Assembly (NCBI RefSeq): GCF_900107925.1
Contig: NZ_FNUJ01000009.1
Span: 248,001-312,000 of the forward strand
Reading direction: 5' to 3'
From: Amycolatopsis pretoriensis
GTDB lineage: Bacteria; Actinomycetota; Actinomycetes; Mycobacteriales; Pseudonocardiaceae
DNA: 64,000 nucleotides
This document shows positions 52,261 through 61,263 of this stretch, piece after piece; position 1 is the first letter of the stretch; each line of letters begins with the position of its first letter. The notes beneath the pieces are model-generated. The model was not told the DNA's origin and did no database searches. It worked only from the letters and a program-made list of their open reading frames with translations. The position numbers and the translations under genes are program-made.

Positions 52261-52298
52261 GTCAACTGCCTGAAACATTCCGTCGAATCCGCTTAACA
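52261..52298. promoter_or_regulatory. GlnR-like nitrogen operator
   Basis: GTCAAC, then GAAAC, then a six-base spacer, TCGAA, six bases and TAACA roughly follow the GTnAC-n6-GAAAC pattern of actinomycete GlnR sites, with one spacing off by a base. It sits about 48 bases before the nitrate reductase gene. Confidence 0.4.
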
Positions 52299-52345
52299 CG
52301 GCCTCCTTAGCGTCAGGGCATCCCCGAACCGCCGAGGAGGTGCCC

Positions 52346-54388
52346 GTGCCGCAGGTCGACACCCACTGCCCGTACTGCGCGCTGCAGTGCGGCATGACCC
52401 TCGACGGCTCGCGCGTCGCGCCGCGGGACTTTCCCGTCAACGCCGGGGGCCTGTGCCAGAAGGGCTGGACCTCCGGCAGTCTCCTCACGAGCCCGCGGCG
52501 CCTGACCACCCCGATGATCCGCGTCGACGGGGCTCTCGAGCCCGTCAGCTGGGACTTCGCCCTCGACTTCGTGGCCCGGAAACTCACGGAGCTGCAGGAA
52601 CGACACGGTCCCGACGCCGTCGCGATCTTCGGCGGCGGTGGCCTCACCAACGAGAAGGCTTACCTGCTCGGCAAGTTCGCCCGCGTCGCGCTCGGCACCT
52701 CTCAGATCGACTACAACGGCCGCTTCTGCATGTCGTCGGCCGCCGCGGCCGGGACCAAGGCCTTCGGGGCCGATCGCGGGATGCCCTTCCCCGTCACCGA
52801 TCTCAAGAACGCCGACGTCGTGCTGCTCGCCGGGGCCAACCCGGCCGAGACCATGCCGCCGTTCACCCAGCACCTGCGCGGGGCCGACCTGATCGTCGTC
52901 GACCCGCGGCGCACCCCCACCGCCGAGCTCGCGAGCCTGCACCTCGCCCCCGCGCCCGGCACGGACCTCGCGCTGGCGCTGGGCATCCTGCACGCCGTCG
53001 TCGAAGGCGGCCACCTCGCCCAGTCCTATGTGGACGCCCGAACGAACGGGTTCGAGGACGCCTGGCGGATCGCCGCGAGCTGGTGGCCCGAACGCGCCGA
53101 GCGCGTCACCGGGGTCTCGGCCGCCGACATGCGCCTCGCCGCCGCGAAACTCGCCAACGCCCGCAACGTCTACATCCTGACCGCCCGCGGCGCCGAGCAG
53201 CACGCCACCGGCACCGCGACCGTCGGCGGCTGGATCAACCTCGCCCTCGCGCTGGGCCTGCCCGGCCGCGCCGGCTCCGGTTACGGCTGCCTGACCGGGC
53301 AGGGCAACGGCCAGGGCGGGCGAGAGCACGGCCAGAAGGCCGACCAGCTGCCCGGCTACCGCAAGCTCGACGACCCCGCCGCGCGCGAGTACGTCGCCGG
53401 CGTCTGGGGCGTCGACCCGGACAGCCTGCCCGGCCCCGGCCGCTCGACCAGTGAGCTGCTCGAAGCGCTCGGCCAGGAGGACGGCCCGAAGGCGCTGATG
53501 GTGTTCGGCAGCAACGTCGTCGTCTCAGCGCCGCGGTCTCAGCGGGTCCAGGATCGACTGTCCGCTTTGGACTTCCTCGTTGTCGCCGACTTCGTGCTGT
53601 CGGAGACCGCCGCGCTGGCCGACGTCGTCCTGCCGGTCACCCAGTGGGCCGAGGAGGACGGCACGCTCACCAACCTCGAAGGCCGCGTCCTGCTGCGCCG
53701 CAAAGCCATCGACCCACCGCCGGGTGTCCGGTCCGATCTGGACGTCCTCAACGGACTCGCGCGACGACTGGGACGACCGGGTTTCCCGGCGGACGCCGAG
53801 ACGGTGTTCGAGGAGCTGCGGATCGCGTCCAAGGGCGGGATCGCCGACTACTCCGGTGTCAGCTACCAGCGTCTCCGCGATGGCGAGGCCCTGCACTGGC
53901 CGGTCCCCGAAAACGACCACCCCGGTACGCCGCGGATGTTCCTCGAGTCGTTCGCCCACCCCGACGGGCGCGCGCGGTTCGTGCCGGTCGAGCACACCGG
54001 CCCGGCCGAGCTGCCCGACGACGAGTTCCCGTTGCAGGCCACCACCGGGCGCGTCCTGCAGCAGTACCAGTCCGGCGCGCAGACGCGGCTGATCAAGGAG
54101 CTCAACGACGTCGTCCCCGAAGCCTTCGTCGAAGTCCACCCGGACACGGCCAAGCGGGCCGGTCTCGAAGAAGGCGATCCTGCCCGCATCCGGTCGCGCC
54201 GGGGCGAGACGATCGCCAAGGTCCGGTTCGTGCAGTCGCTCAGGCCGGATCTCGTCTTCCTGCCGTTCCACTTCCCCGGTGAGCAGCGCGCCAACCTGTT
54301 CACCAACCCGGCGCTCGACCCGGTCAGCCGGATGCCGGAGTTCAAGGTGTGTGCCGTGTCCTTGTCTACTGTGGATGGTGCCGCATGA
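52346..54388 (+). CDS. Assimilatory nitrate reductase, molybdopterin catalytic subunit
   Basis: A 680-residue molybdopterin oxidoreductase that reduces nitrate to nitrite in the cytoplasm. The N-terminal [4Fe-4S] motif is C-P-Y-C-x3-C (HCPYCALQCG) with the fourth Cys in GGLCQKGW. Mo-bis-MGD-binding segments follow (YNGRFCMSSAAAAG, LLAGANPAETMPPF, GSGYGCLTGQGNGQGGREHG) and a C-terminal aspartate decarboxylase-like domain (LQATTGRVLQQYQSG). It lacks a BFD domain, which is instead on the next gene. GTG at 52346 with GAGGAGG five bases upstream is preferred over GTG 52340. Stop overlaps the next start. Confidence 0.88.
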   Translation: MPQVDTHCPYCALQCGMTLDGSRVAPRDFPVNAGGLCQKGWTSGSLLTSPRRLTTPMIRVDGALEPVSWDFALDFVARKLTELQERHGPDAVAIFGGGGLTNEKAYLLGKFARVALGTSQIDYNGRFCMSSAAAAGTKAFGADRGMPFPVTDLKNADVVLLAGANPAETMPPFTQHLRGADLIVVDPRRTPTAELASLHLAPAPGTDLALALGILHAVVEGGHLAQSYVDARTNGFEDAWRIAASWWPERAERVTGVSAADMRLAAAKLANARNVYILTARGAEQHATGTATVGGWINLALALGLPGRAGSGYGCLTGQGNGQGGREHGQKADQLPGYRKLDDPAAREYVAGVWGVDPDSLPGPGRSTSELLEALGQEDGPKALMVFGSNVVVSAPRSQRVQDRLSALDFLVVADFVLSETAALADVVLPVTQWAEEDGTLTNLEGRVLLRRKAIDPPPGVRSDLDVLNGLARRLGRPGFPADAETVFEELRIASKGGIADYSGVSYQRLRDGEALHWPVPENDHPGTPRMFLESFAHPDGRARFVPVEHTGPAELPDDEFPLQATTGRVLQQYQSGAQTRLIKELNDVVPEAFVEVHPDTAKRAGLEEGDPARIRSRRGETIAKVRFVQSLRPDLVFLPFHFPGEQRANLFTNPALDPVSRMPEFKVCAVSLSTVDGAA

Positions 54389-55812
54389 GCCCCCGTGAAG
54401 TCGTCATCGTCGGGTACGGCATGGCCGGCGCCCGGCTGGCCGACGAGATCCGCCGCCGCGACCCGATCGCCGAACGTGTCCGCCTGACCGTCCTCGGCGC
54501 CGAAAAGCACGCCGCCTACAACCGCGTCCTCCTCTCCGCCGTCGTCGCCGGCGGGATGAGCGCCGAAAGCGTCCGCCTGCACGACGACGAATGGGCCGCG
54601 CGCCACAACATCGACCTGCGGCTCGGGGTCGACGTCACCCGCATCGACCGCGGGAAGCGCTGCGTCGAACTCGCCGACGGATCCACAGTGGACTACGACG
54701 CCCTGGTCCTCGCGACCGGCGCCAACCCGTGGATCCCGCCCGTCGAAGGCCTCGAAGCCGGGCCGGGTGTGGTCGCCTTCCGCAGCCTCGACGACTGCGC
54801 CAAGATCCTCGACGCCGCCCGCTTCGGCGCGCCGGTCGCCGTCCTCGGCGGCGGCCTGCTCGGCCTCGAAGCCGCCCGCGGGCTGGCCGGGCGCGGCAAC
54901 CAGGTGACCGTCGTGCACCCGCTCGGGCACGTCATGGAACGCCAGCTCGACCCGGCCGCCGGGCACGTACTGGCCCGGCAGCTCACCGACATGGGCGTCA
55001 CGTTCAAGTTCGGCGCCACCGCCGCCCGCTACCTGCCCGGCGACGGCCTCAAGCTCGACGACGGCACGCTCGTCCCGGCCGACCTCGTCGTGGTCGCCGC
55101 CGGCGTCCGCGCCGAGACGGCCCTGGCCGCCGACGCCGGGCTGGACGTCGACATGGGGATCCTCGTCGACGACGTCCTGCGCACCAGCGACGGCCGCATC
55201 CACGCCCTCGGCGACTGCGCCCGCCACCCCGGCGCGCCGGCCGGGCTGATCCAGCCCGCGTGGGAGCAGGCCGAGGTCCTCGCCGACGTCCTGACCGGGA
55301 CGAACGCGGCCGCCCGCTACCGCGGCACGACGGCCGTCACCCGGCTGAAGGCCCGCGGCATCGACCTCGCCGCACTCGGCGAGACGCAGCTCGACGCCGG
55401 TACCCCGGACGTCGAGGTGCTCACCTTCAACGACCCCACCGGCGGGCGCTACGGCAAGCTCGTCGTCCGCGAAAACCGTGTCACCGGCGCGATCCTGCTC
55501 GGCCTGCCGGACGCGGCCGCGTCGATCACCCAGTTCCACGACCGTGGCACGCCGTTGCCCGAGGACCGGCTGTCGGTCCTGCTGGGCCGCGCGCTGGCCG
55601 GTGGTGCGACCCCGGCGGCCAGCCCGGCCGACCTGCCCGCGGCGGCGGTCATCTGCCGCTGCAACAACGTCACCAAGGGCCGGCTGATCGAGGCCTGGAA
55701 GGCCGGGGCCACCGACACTCCCGCACTGGCGCGGGCCACGCGAGCGACGACGGGCTGCGGCGGGTGCACCGACACCGTCGGCGGCATCGCCAACTGGCTC
55801 GCGGCGCAATGA
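54385..55812 (+). CDS. FAD-dependent oxidoreductase with BFD-type [2Fe-2S] domain
   Basis: A 475-residue NAD(P)H/FAD oxidoreductase, probably the electron donor of the nitrate reductase. The FAD-binding start is VVIVGYGMAGARLADEI; the NAD loop is VAVLGGGLLGLEAARGL; the FAD C-terminal motif is IHALGDCARH. Residues ~422-475 form a BFD-like [2Fe-2S] domain with ICRCNN and CGGC. It resembles the N-terminal half of NirB. The ATG overlaps the nitrate reductase stop (ATGA). The role as nitrate reductase partner is inferred from position. Confidence 0.83.
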   Translation: MSPREVVIVGYGMAGARLADEIRRRDPIAERVRLTVLGAEKHAAYNRVLLSAVVAGGMSAESVRLHDDEWAARHNIDLRLGVDVTRIDRGKRCVELADGSTVDYDALVLATGANPWIPPVEGLEAGPGVVAFRSLDDCAKILDAARFGAPVAVLGGGLLGLEAARGLAGRGNQVTVVHPLGHVMERQLDPAAGHVLARQLTDMGVTFKFGATAARYLPGDGLKLDDGTLVPADLVVVAAGVRAETALAADAGLDVDMGILVDDVLRTSDGRIHALGDCARHPGAPAGLIQPAWEQAEVLADVLTGTNAAARYRGTTAVTRLKARGIDLAALGETQLDAGTPDVEVLTFNDPTGGRYGKLVVRENRVTGAILLGLPDAAASITQFHDRGTPLPEDRLSVLLGRALAGGATPAASPADLPAAAVICRCNNVTKGRLIEAWKAGATDTPALARATRATTGCGGCTDTVGGIANWLAAQ

Positions 55813-55841
55813 CCGACCCGACCCGCTCTGAGGAGAACCCC

Positions 55842-57200
55842 GTGGCACACCAAGGAAAGCACTGGATCGAGCACTGGGAGCCGGAGAACGAGGAGTTCTG
55901 GGAGGCGACCGGCAAGAAGGTCGCGCGCCGGAACCTCTGGTTCTCGGTGCTGGCCGAGCACATCGGCTTCTCGGTCTGGACACTGTGGTCGGTCATCGTC
56001 CTGTTCATGGGCAAGGACTACGGTTTCTCCGCCGCCGACAAGTTCCTCCTCGTCTCGACGCCGACGCTGATCGGCGGCCTGATGCGGCTGCCCTACACCT
56101 TCGCCGTGGCGAAGTTCGGCGGTCGCAACTGGACGATCGTCAGCGCCGTCCTGCTGCTGATCCCGACGATCCTCGCGGCCGTCGTGCTGCACCCCGGTAC
56201 GTCGCTCGGCACGTTCCTGCTGGTCGCGGCGCTCGGCGGCGTCGGCGGCGGCAACTTCGCGTCGTCGATGACGAACATCAACGCCTTCTACCCCGAGAAG
56301 CACAAGGGCTGGGCCCTCGGCCTCAACGCCGGCGGCGGAAACCTCGGCGTCGCCGCGATCCAGCTCGTCGGGTTGCTGGTGATCGGCACGGCGGGGGCGA
56401 CCGCGCCACGGGTGGTGCTCTTCGTCTACCTGCCGCTGATCGTCGTCGCAGCGGTGTGCGCGTACTTCTACATGGACAACCTCGCCACGATGAAGGGCGA
56501 CACCAAGGCGATGCGCGAGGTCGTCAAGGACCCGCACACCTGGGTCATGTCGTTCCTCTACGTCGGCACGTTCGGCTCGTTCATCGGCTACAGCTTCGCC
56601 TTCGGCCTGGTGCTGCAGAACCAGTTCGGCCGCACGCCGTTGCAGGCGGCCGCGGTGACGTTCCTCGGCCCGCTGCTCGGCTCGCTCTCGCGGCCGACCG
56701 GCGGCTGGCTGGCCGACCGGATCGGCGGGGGCAAGATCACCTTCTTCACGTTCATCGGGATGGCGCTGGCCACGGTCGTGCTGATCCTCGCGTCGACGTC
56801 GAAGTCCCTCGCACTGTTCACGATCGCGTTCATCGTGTTGTTCGTGCTCACCGGCGTCGGCAACGGCTCGACCTACAAGATGATCCCGGCGATCTTCCGC
56901 GCCAAGGCGAAGGTCGCGATCTCGAACGGTGCCGAAGAGGCGGCCGAGCTGCTGAAGGCGCGACGCCTGTCGGGTGCGCTGATCGGCCTGGCCGGCGCGA
57001 TCGGCGCCGAGGGCGGGCTGTTCATCAACCTCGCCTTCCGGCAGTCGTTCGCCGACGCGCACAGCGGCGTTCCCGCGTTCATCGGATTCCTCGTCTTCTA
57101 CGGGTTGTGCTTCGCCGTCACCTGGGCGGTTTACCTGCGCAAGCCCGCCGAACAGCCCACGAGTGAGCGCGGTCTGGCGCTCGCGGGAGCGGAGGTCTGA
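55842..57200 (+). CDS. narK: NarK-family nitrate/nitrite transporter
   Basis: A ~452-residue MFS transporter of the nitrate/nitrite porter family with 12 hydrophobic segments. The N-terminus WIEHWEPENEEFWE is typical of actinobacterial NarK proteins, and the nitrate signature appears as the glycine-rich ALGGVGGGNFASSMTNINAF and NAGGGNLGV. It imports nitrate for the adjacent reductase. The GTG start has GAGGAGA upstream; an ATG at 55809, overlapping the previous stop (ATGA), would add 11 residues and is also plausible. Confidence 0.9.
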   Translation: MAHQGKHWIEHWEPENEEFWEATGKKVARRNLWFSVLAEHIGFSVWTLWSVIVLFMGKDYGFSAADKFLLVSTPTLIGGLMRLPYTFAVAKFGGRNWTIVSAVLLLIPTILAAVVLHPGTSLGTFLLVAALGGVGGGNFASSMTNINAFYPEKHKGWALGLNAGGGNLGVAAIQLVGLLVIGTAGATAPRVVLFVYLPLIVVAAVCAYFYMDNLATMKGDTKAMREVVKDPHTWVMSFLYVGTFGSFIGYSFAFGLVLQNQFGRTPLQAAAVTFLGPLLGSLSRPTGGWLADRIGGGKITFFTFIGMALATVVLILASTSKSLALFTIAFIVLFVLTGVGNGSTYKMIPAIFRAKAKVAISNGAEEAAELLKARRLSGALIGLAGAIGAEGGLFINLAFRQSFADAHSGVPAFIGFLVFYGLCFAVTWAVYLRKPAEQPTSERGLALAGAEV

Positions 57201-57201
57201 G

Positions 57202-59709
57202 ATGCCCACCCTGGTCGTCGCCGGACACGGCATGGTCGCCCACCGGCTCGTGGAGGCGGTGCGCGCGGAAGACCCTTCCGGCAACTGGCACGTCGTCGTC
57301 CTGTCCGAGGAGCCGCGCCCGGCGTACGACCGGGTGGCGCTCACGTCCTACGTGGACACCTGGGACCCGGCTTCGCTGGCGCTGCCCGGCTCGGACTACG
57401 CGGGCGATTCCTTTGTGGATCTCCGGCTCGGCCAGCTGGCGGTTTCGGTGGACCGGGCTTCGAAGACGGTCACCACGGCCTCCGGTGACGTCGTCTCCTA
57501 CGACGCTTTGGTGCTGGCCACCGGCTCGCGGCCGTTCGTGCCGCCGGTGCCGGGTCACGACCTGCCCGGCTGCTTCGTCTACCGGACGATCGAGGACCTC
57601 GACGCGATCCGCGCGGCCGCGGTCGACAAGCCGGGCCGCGGGCGCCGCTCGGCGGTCGTCATCGGTGGTGGCCTGCTCGGCCTGGAGGCCGCGAAGGCGT
57701 TGCGGGACATGGGACTCTCGCCCCACGTCGTCGAGATGGCGCCGCGGCTGATGCCGCTGCAGGTCGACGAGGGCGGCGGGTCGCTGCTGCGGCGGCTCAT
57801 CACGAACCTCGACGTGACCGTCCACACGGGAACGTCGACCGACGCCATCGAAGCGGACGGCTCCCGGCTGCTGGCCAAGCTGGGCAACGGAACCGAGCTC
57901 GACGTCGACCTCGTCGTGTTCTCCGCCGGTGTCCGGCCGCGCGACGACCTCGCCCGGCAGTCCGGGCTCGAGGTCGGTCCGCGCGGCGGGGTGCTGACGG
58001 ACTCGTCGTGCCGCACCAGCGACCCGGCGGTGTTCGCGATCGGCGAGTGCGCGGCGGTCGACGGCCGCGTGTACGGCATCGTCGCGCCCGGCTACGCGAT
58101 GGCCGAGATCGTCGCGGCCCAGCTGACCGGCGGTGCCGGGGAGTTCCCGGAGCCGGACACGTCCACGAAGCTGAAGCTGATGGGCGTCGACGTGGCGTCC
58201 TTCGGGGACGCGCACGCGGCCACCGAGGGTGCGCTGGAGGTCGCGGTCAACGACGCGGTCGCCGGGACGTACAAGAAGCTCGTGGTCACCGACGACGGCA
58301 AGACGCTGCTCGGCGGGGTGCTCGTCGGCGACGCGACCGAGTACAACACGCTGCGGGCGCTGGTCGGCCGTCCGCTGCCGGCCGAGCCGGGCGCGATCCT
58401 CGCGCCGGCGGGTGGCGGCGCCGCGGTCGGCGTCGACGCGCTGCCCGACGCCGCGCAGATCTGTTCGTGCAACGCGGTTTCCAAGGGCGCGATCACCCGC
58501 GCGATCCACGAGGACGGCTGCGACAGCGTTCCGAAGCTCAAGGCGTGCACGCGCGCCGGAACCGCGTGCGGCTCGTGCGTCCCGCTGCTCGGCAAGCTGC
58601 TGAGCGCGGCCGGCGTCGAGCAGTCCAAGGCCGTCTGCGAGCACTTCCCGCAGTCGCGGGCGGAGCTGTTCGAGATCGTGCAGGCGACGCGGATCACGAC
58701 GTTCAGCGAGCTGATCGGCCGGTACGGCTCGGGCAGCGGGTGCGCGATCTGCAAGCCGGTGGTGGCGTCCATTTTGGCCACTCTCGGCAACGGCCACGTG
58801 CTCGGCGGCGAGCAGATGACGTTGCAGGACACCAACGACCGGTACCTGGCGAACCTGCAGCGCAACGGCACGTATTCGGTGGTGCCCCGGATCCCGGGCG
58901 GCGAGATCACGCCGGACAAGCTGATCGTGATCGGTGAGGTGGCCCGCGACTTCGGGCTGTACACCAAGATCACCGGCGGTCAGCGGATCGACCTGTTCGG
59001 AGCCACCGTGGACCAGCTGCCGCTGATCTGGCGCCGGCTGGTGGACGCCGGGTTCGAGTCCGGGCACGCGTACGGCAAGGCGTTGCGGACGGTCAAGTCG
59101 TGCGTCGGGTCGACGTGGTGCCGCTACGGCGTGCAGGACAGCGTCGGGCTGGCGATCGAGCTGGAGCTGCGCTACCGCGGTTTGCGGTCGCCGCACAAGC
59201 TCAAGTCGGCGGTCTCCGGGTGCGCGCGGGAGTGCGCGGAGGCGCGGAGCAAGGACTTCGGCATCATCGCCACGGAGAACGGCTGGAACCTCTACGTCGG
59301 CGGCAACGGCGGCACGACCCCGCGGCACGCCGACCTTCTGGTGTCCGATGTGGACACATCGACGTTGATTCGCACGATCGACCGGTTCCTCATGTTCTAC
59401 GTCCGCACCGCCGACCGGCTGCAGCGGACGGCGCCCTGGATCGAGGAGCTCGACGGCGGCCTCGACCACCTGCGCGCGGTGATCGTCGACGACTCGCTCG
59501 GCATCTGCGAGGACCTCGACGCGGCGATGGCCAAGCACGTCGACAACTACGCCGACGAGTGGAAGGGCGTGCTGGAGGACCCGGAGAAGCTGGCCCGGTT
59601 CACCTCCTTCGTCAACGCGCCGGGCACGCCCGACCCGGCGATCTCGTTCCGCTCGGAGCGGGAGCAGAAGGTCCCGGTCATGCTGGGAGTTCCGGAGGTG
59701 CGGCGATGA
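57202..59709 (+). CDS. nirB: Nitrite reductase [NAD(P)H] large subunit
   Basis: An 835-residue cytoplasmic enzyme reducing nitrite to ammonium with six electrons from NAD(P)H. Domains in order: FAD/NAD oxidoreductase (VVAGHGMVAHRLV, VVIGGGLLGLEAAKAL), BFD-like [2Fe-2S] domain (ICSCNAV, CGSC), a second cysteine pair in SGCAICKP, and a sirohaem/[4Fe-4S] domain with the cysteine motif CVGSTWC ... CARECAE near residues 633-680. Length is usual for NirB. The ATG follows the narK stop closely with a GGAGG site; the stop overlaps nirD. Confidence 0.94.
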   Translation: MPTLVVAGHGMVAHRLVEAVRAEDPSGNWHVVVLSEEPRPAYDRVALTSYVDTWDPASLALPGSDYAGDSFVDLRLGQLAVSVDRASKTVTTASGDVVSYDALVLATGSRPFVPPVPGHDLPGCFVYRTIEDLDAIRAAAVDKPGRGRRSAVVIGGGLLGLEAAKALRDMGLSPHVVEMAPRLMPLQVDEGGGSLLRRLITNLDVTVHTGTSTDAIEADGSRLLAKLGNGTELDVDLVVFSAGVRPRDDLARQSGLEVGPRGGVLTDSSCRTSDPAVFAIGECAAVDGRVYGIVAPGYAMAEIVAAQLTGGAGEFPEPDTSTKLKLMGVDVASFGDAHAATEGALEVAVNDAVAGTYKKLVVTDDGKTLLGGVLVGDATEYNTLRALVGRPLPAEPGAILAPAGGGAAVGVDALPDAAQICSCNAVSKGAITRAIHEDGCDSVPKLKACTRAGTACGSCVPLLGKLLSAAGVEQSKAVCEHFPQSRAELFEIVQATRITTFSELIGRYGSGSGCAICKPVVASILATLGNGHVLGGEQMTLQDTNDRYLANLQRNGTYSVVPRIPGGEITPDKLIVIGEVARDFGLYTKITGGQRIDLFGATVDQLPLIWRRLVDAGFESGHAYGKALRTVKSCVGSTWCRYGVQDSVGLAIELELRYRGLRSPHKLKSAVSGCARECAEARSKDFGIIATENGWNLYVGGNGGTTPRHADLLVSDVDTSTLIRTIDRFLMFYVRTADRLQRTAPWIEELDGGLDHLRAVIVDDSLGICEDLDAAMAKHVDNYADEWKGVLEDPEKLARFTSFVNAPGTPDPAISFRSEREQKVPVMLGVPEVRR

Positions 59710-60044
59710 CGACGTCGGTTCGAACATGGACGGCGGTCTGCGCCGCCGACGCGGTGCCGGAGTACGCGGGGGTGGCGGCGCTGCTCGACGGCGTGCAGGT
59801 GGCGATCTTCCACCTGCCGGGCGACCGCTGGTACGCACTGTCCAATTGGGACCCGTGCAGCGGCGCGGCGGTGCTCTCGCGCGGCATCGTCGGTGACGCC
59901 GGTGGCCTGCCGGTGGTCGCGTCGCCGGTCTACAAGGAACGGTTCGCGCTCGACAGTGGACAGTGCCTGGACGATCCGGGTGTGACGGTCGCGGTGTACG
60001 GCGTGCGCGTGCGAGGGGGCGTGGTCGAAGTGGAGAGCCCGTGA
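59706..60044 (+). CDS. nirD: Nitrite reductase small subunit
   Basis: A 112-residue NirD subunit with a Rieske-like fold (WYALSNWDPCSGAAVLSRGIVG, VVASPVYKERFALDSGQCLDDP). As in E. coli NirD, the cluster-binding Cys/His pairs are absent, so it has a structural or assembly role with NirB. ATG overlaps the nirB stop (ATGA), and its stop overlaps the next GTG, so all are translationally coupled. Confidence 0.92.
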   Translation: MTTSVRTWTAVCAADAVPEYAGVAALLDGVQVAIFHLPGDRWYALSNWDPCSGAAVLSRGIVGDAGGLPVVASPVYKERFALDSGQCLDDPGVTVAVYGVRVRGGVVEVESP

Positions 60045-61138
60045 TCCTGCCGCTGACCGGGTTCGTGGTCGGCATCACCGCGGCGCGCCGGGCGGACGAG
60101 CTCGGCGCGCTGCTGGTGCGCAAAGGGGCGAGCGTCCGCTACGGCCCGGCGATCCGGATCGTCCCGCTGACGGACGATACGGAGCTGCACAAGGCGACGT
60201 CGCGGCTGCTGGAGTCGCAGGTGGACACCGTGGTGGCGACGACGGGCATCGGCTTCCGCGGCTGGCTCGAGGCGGCCGAGGGCTGGGGGCTGGGAGACGC
60301 GCTGCTGGCGCGCCTTTCGTCGGCTTCGCTGCTGGCGCGTGGACCGAAGGTAACGGGAGCGATCCGCGCGGCGGGCCTGTCGGAGGCGTACTCGCCGGCG
60401 TCGGAGAGCAACGCGGAGTTGTTGCAGCACTTGCTCTCTTCGGACGTGTCGGGCAAGCGGATCGCGGTGCAGCTGCACGGCGAGCCGTTGCCGTACTTCG
60501 TGGACGCCCTGCGCGCGGCGGGGGCGGAAGTCGTCGAGGTGTCGGTGTACCGCTGGGTCGGCCCGGCGGATCCGGGCCCGGTGGACCGGTTGCTGGACGG
60601 AGTATTGGACGGATCGATCCACGCGCTGCCGTTCACGAGCGCCCCGGCGGTGGCATCGCTGCTGGCGTTGGCCCGGCGGACGGGCAGGCTGCCGGGGTTG
60701 GTTTCGGCGTTGTCGGGTCCTTGCGTCGCGGCGTGCGTCGGGCCGATCACGGCGGGCCCGCTGGCGGCGCTGGGGGTGCCGACGGTCCAGCCGCACCGGG
60801 CGCGGATCGGAGCGTTGGCCCGGACGGTGTCGGAGACGTTGCTGGCCCGGTCGCCCCGGTTTTCGGCGGGAGGGTTGTCGATCGAGCTGCGGGGTCAGGC
60901 CGCGGTGGTGGACGGCGAGTGGCGCGAGGTGGCCCCGGCGCCGATGGCGTTGTTGAGGGCGCTGGCAGCGTCCCCGGGGCGGGTGGTGTCGCGACGGGAG
61001 TTGATATCGGCGTTGCCGGGAGGCGGGGAGGAGCACGCGGTGGAGACGGCGATCGGCCGGCTGCGGACTTCCCTCGGGGGCGGTCGGGTGGTGCAGACGG
61101 TGGTCAAGCGGGGGTACCGGTTGGCGGTGGACGCCTGA
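60041..61138 (+). CDS. HemD-like uroporphyrinogen-III synthase fused to winged-helix domain
   Basis: A 365-residue protein. Residues 1-~255 match uroporphyrinogen-III synthase (FVVGITAARRADELGALLVRKG, GPCVAACVGPITAGPLAALG). Residues ~268-365 match the OmpR/PhoB-type winged helix (VSRREL then AVETAIGRLRTSL and VVQTVVKRGYRLAVDA). Such HemD-HTH proteins occur beside nitrite reductase genes in actinobacteria (Rv0260c-like). It may supply uroporphyrinogen for sirohaem, regulate the operon, or both; no receiver domain is present. The GTG overlaps the nirD stop. Confidence 0.85.
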   Translation: MILPLTGFVVGITAARRADELGALLVRKGASVRYGPAIRIVPLTDDTELHKATSRLLESQVDTVVATTGIGFRGWLEAAEGWGLGDALLARLSSASLLARGPKVTGAIRAAGLSEAYSPASESNAELLQHLLSSDVSGKRIAVQLHGEPLPYFVDALRAAGAEVVEVSVYRWVGPADPGPVDRLLDGVLDGSIHALPFTSAPAVASLLALARRTGRLPGLVSALSGPCVAACVGPITAGPLAALGVPTVQPHRARIGALARTVSETLLARSPRFSAGGLSIELRGQAAVVDGEWREVAPAPMALLRALAASPGRVVSRRELISALPGGGEEHAVETAIGRLRTSLGGGRVVQTVVKRGYRLAVDA

Positions 61139-61263
61139 ACTCGTTCGGTTCGGCCGGACGGGCGATCCCGGCTGATGCTTGTCGGTCGGCCGGCACCGGA
61201 GACGACCTGACCATCCACGCGACCACCGCCTACGGCGACATCGATGCCGCCGGGCGGTGACCG

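Noticed and set aside
57118..60123. 1001-codon open frame antisense to nirB
   Set aside because: The sense strand encodes a textbook NirB; the antisense frame has no motifs.
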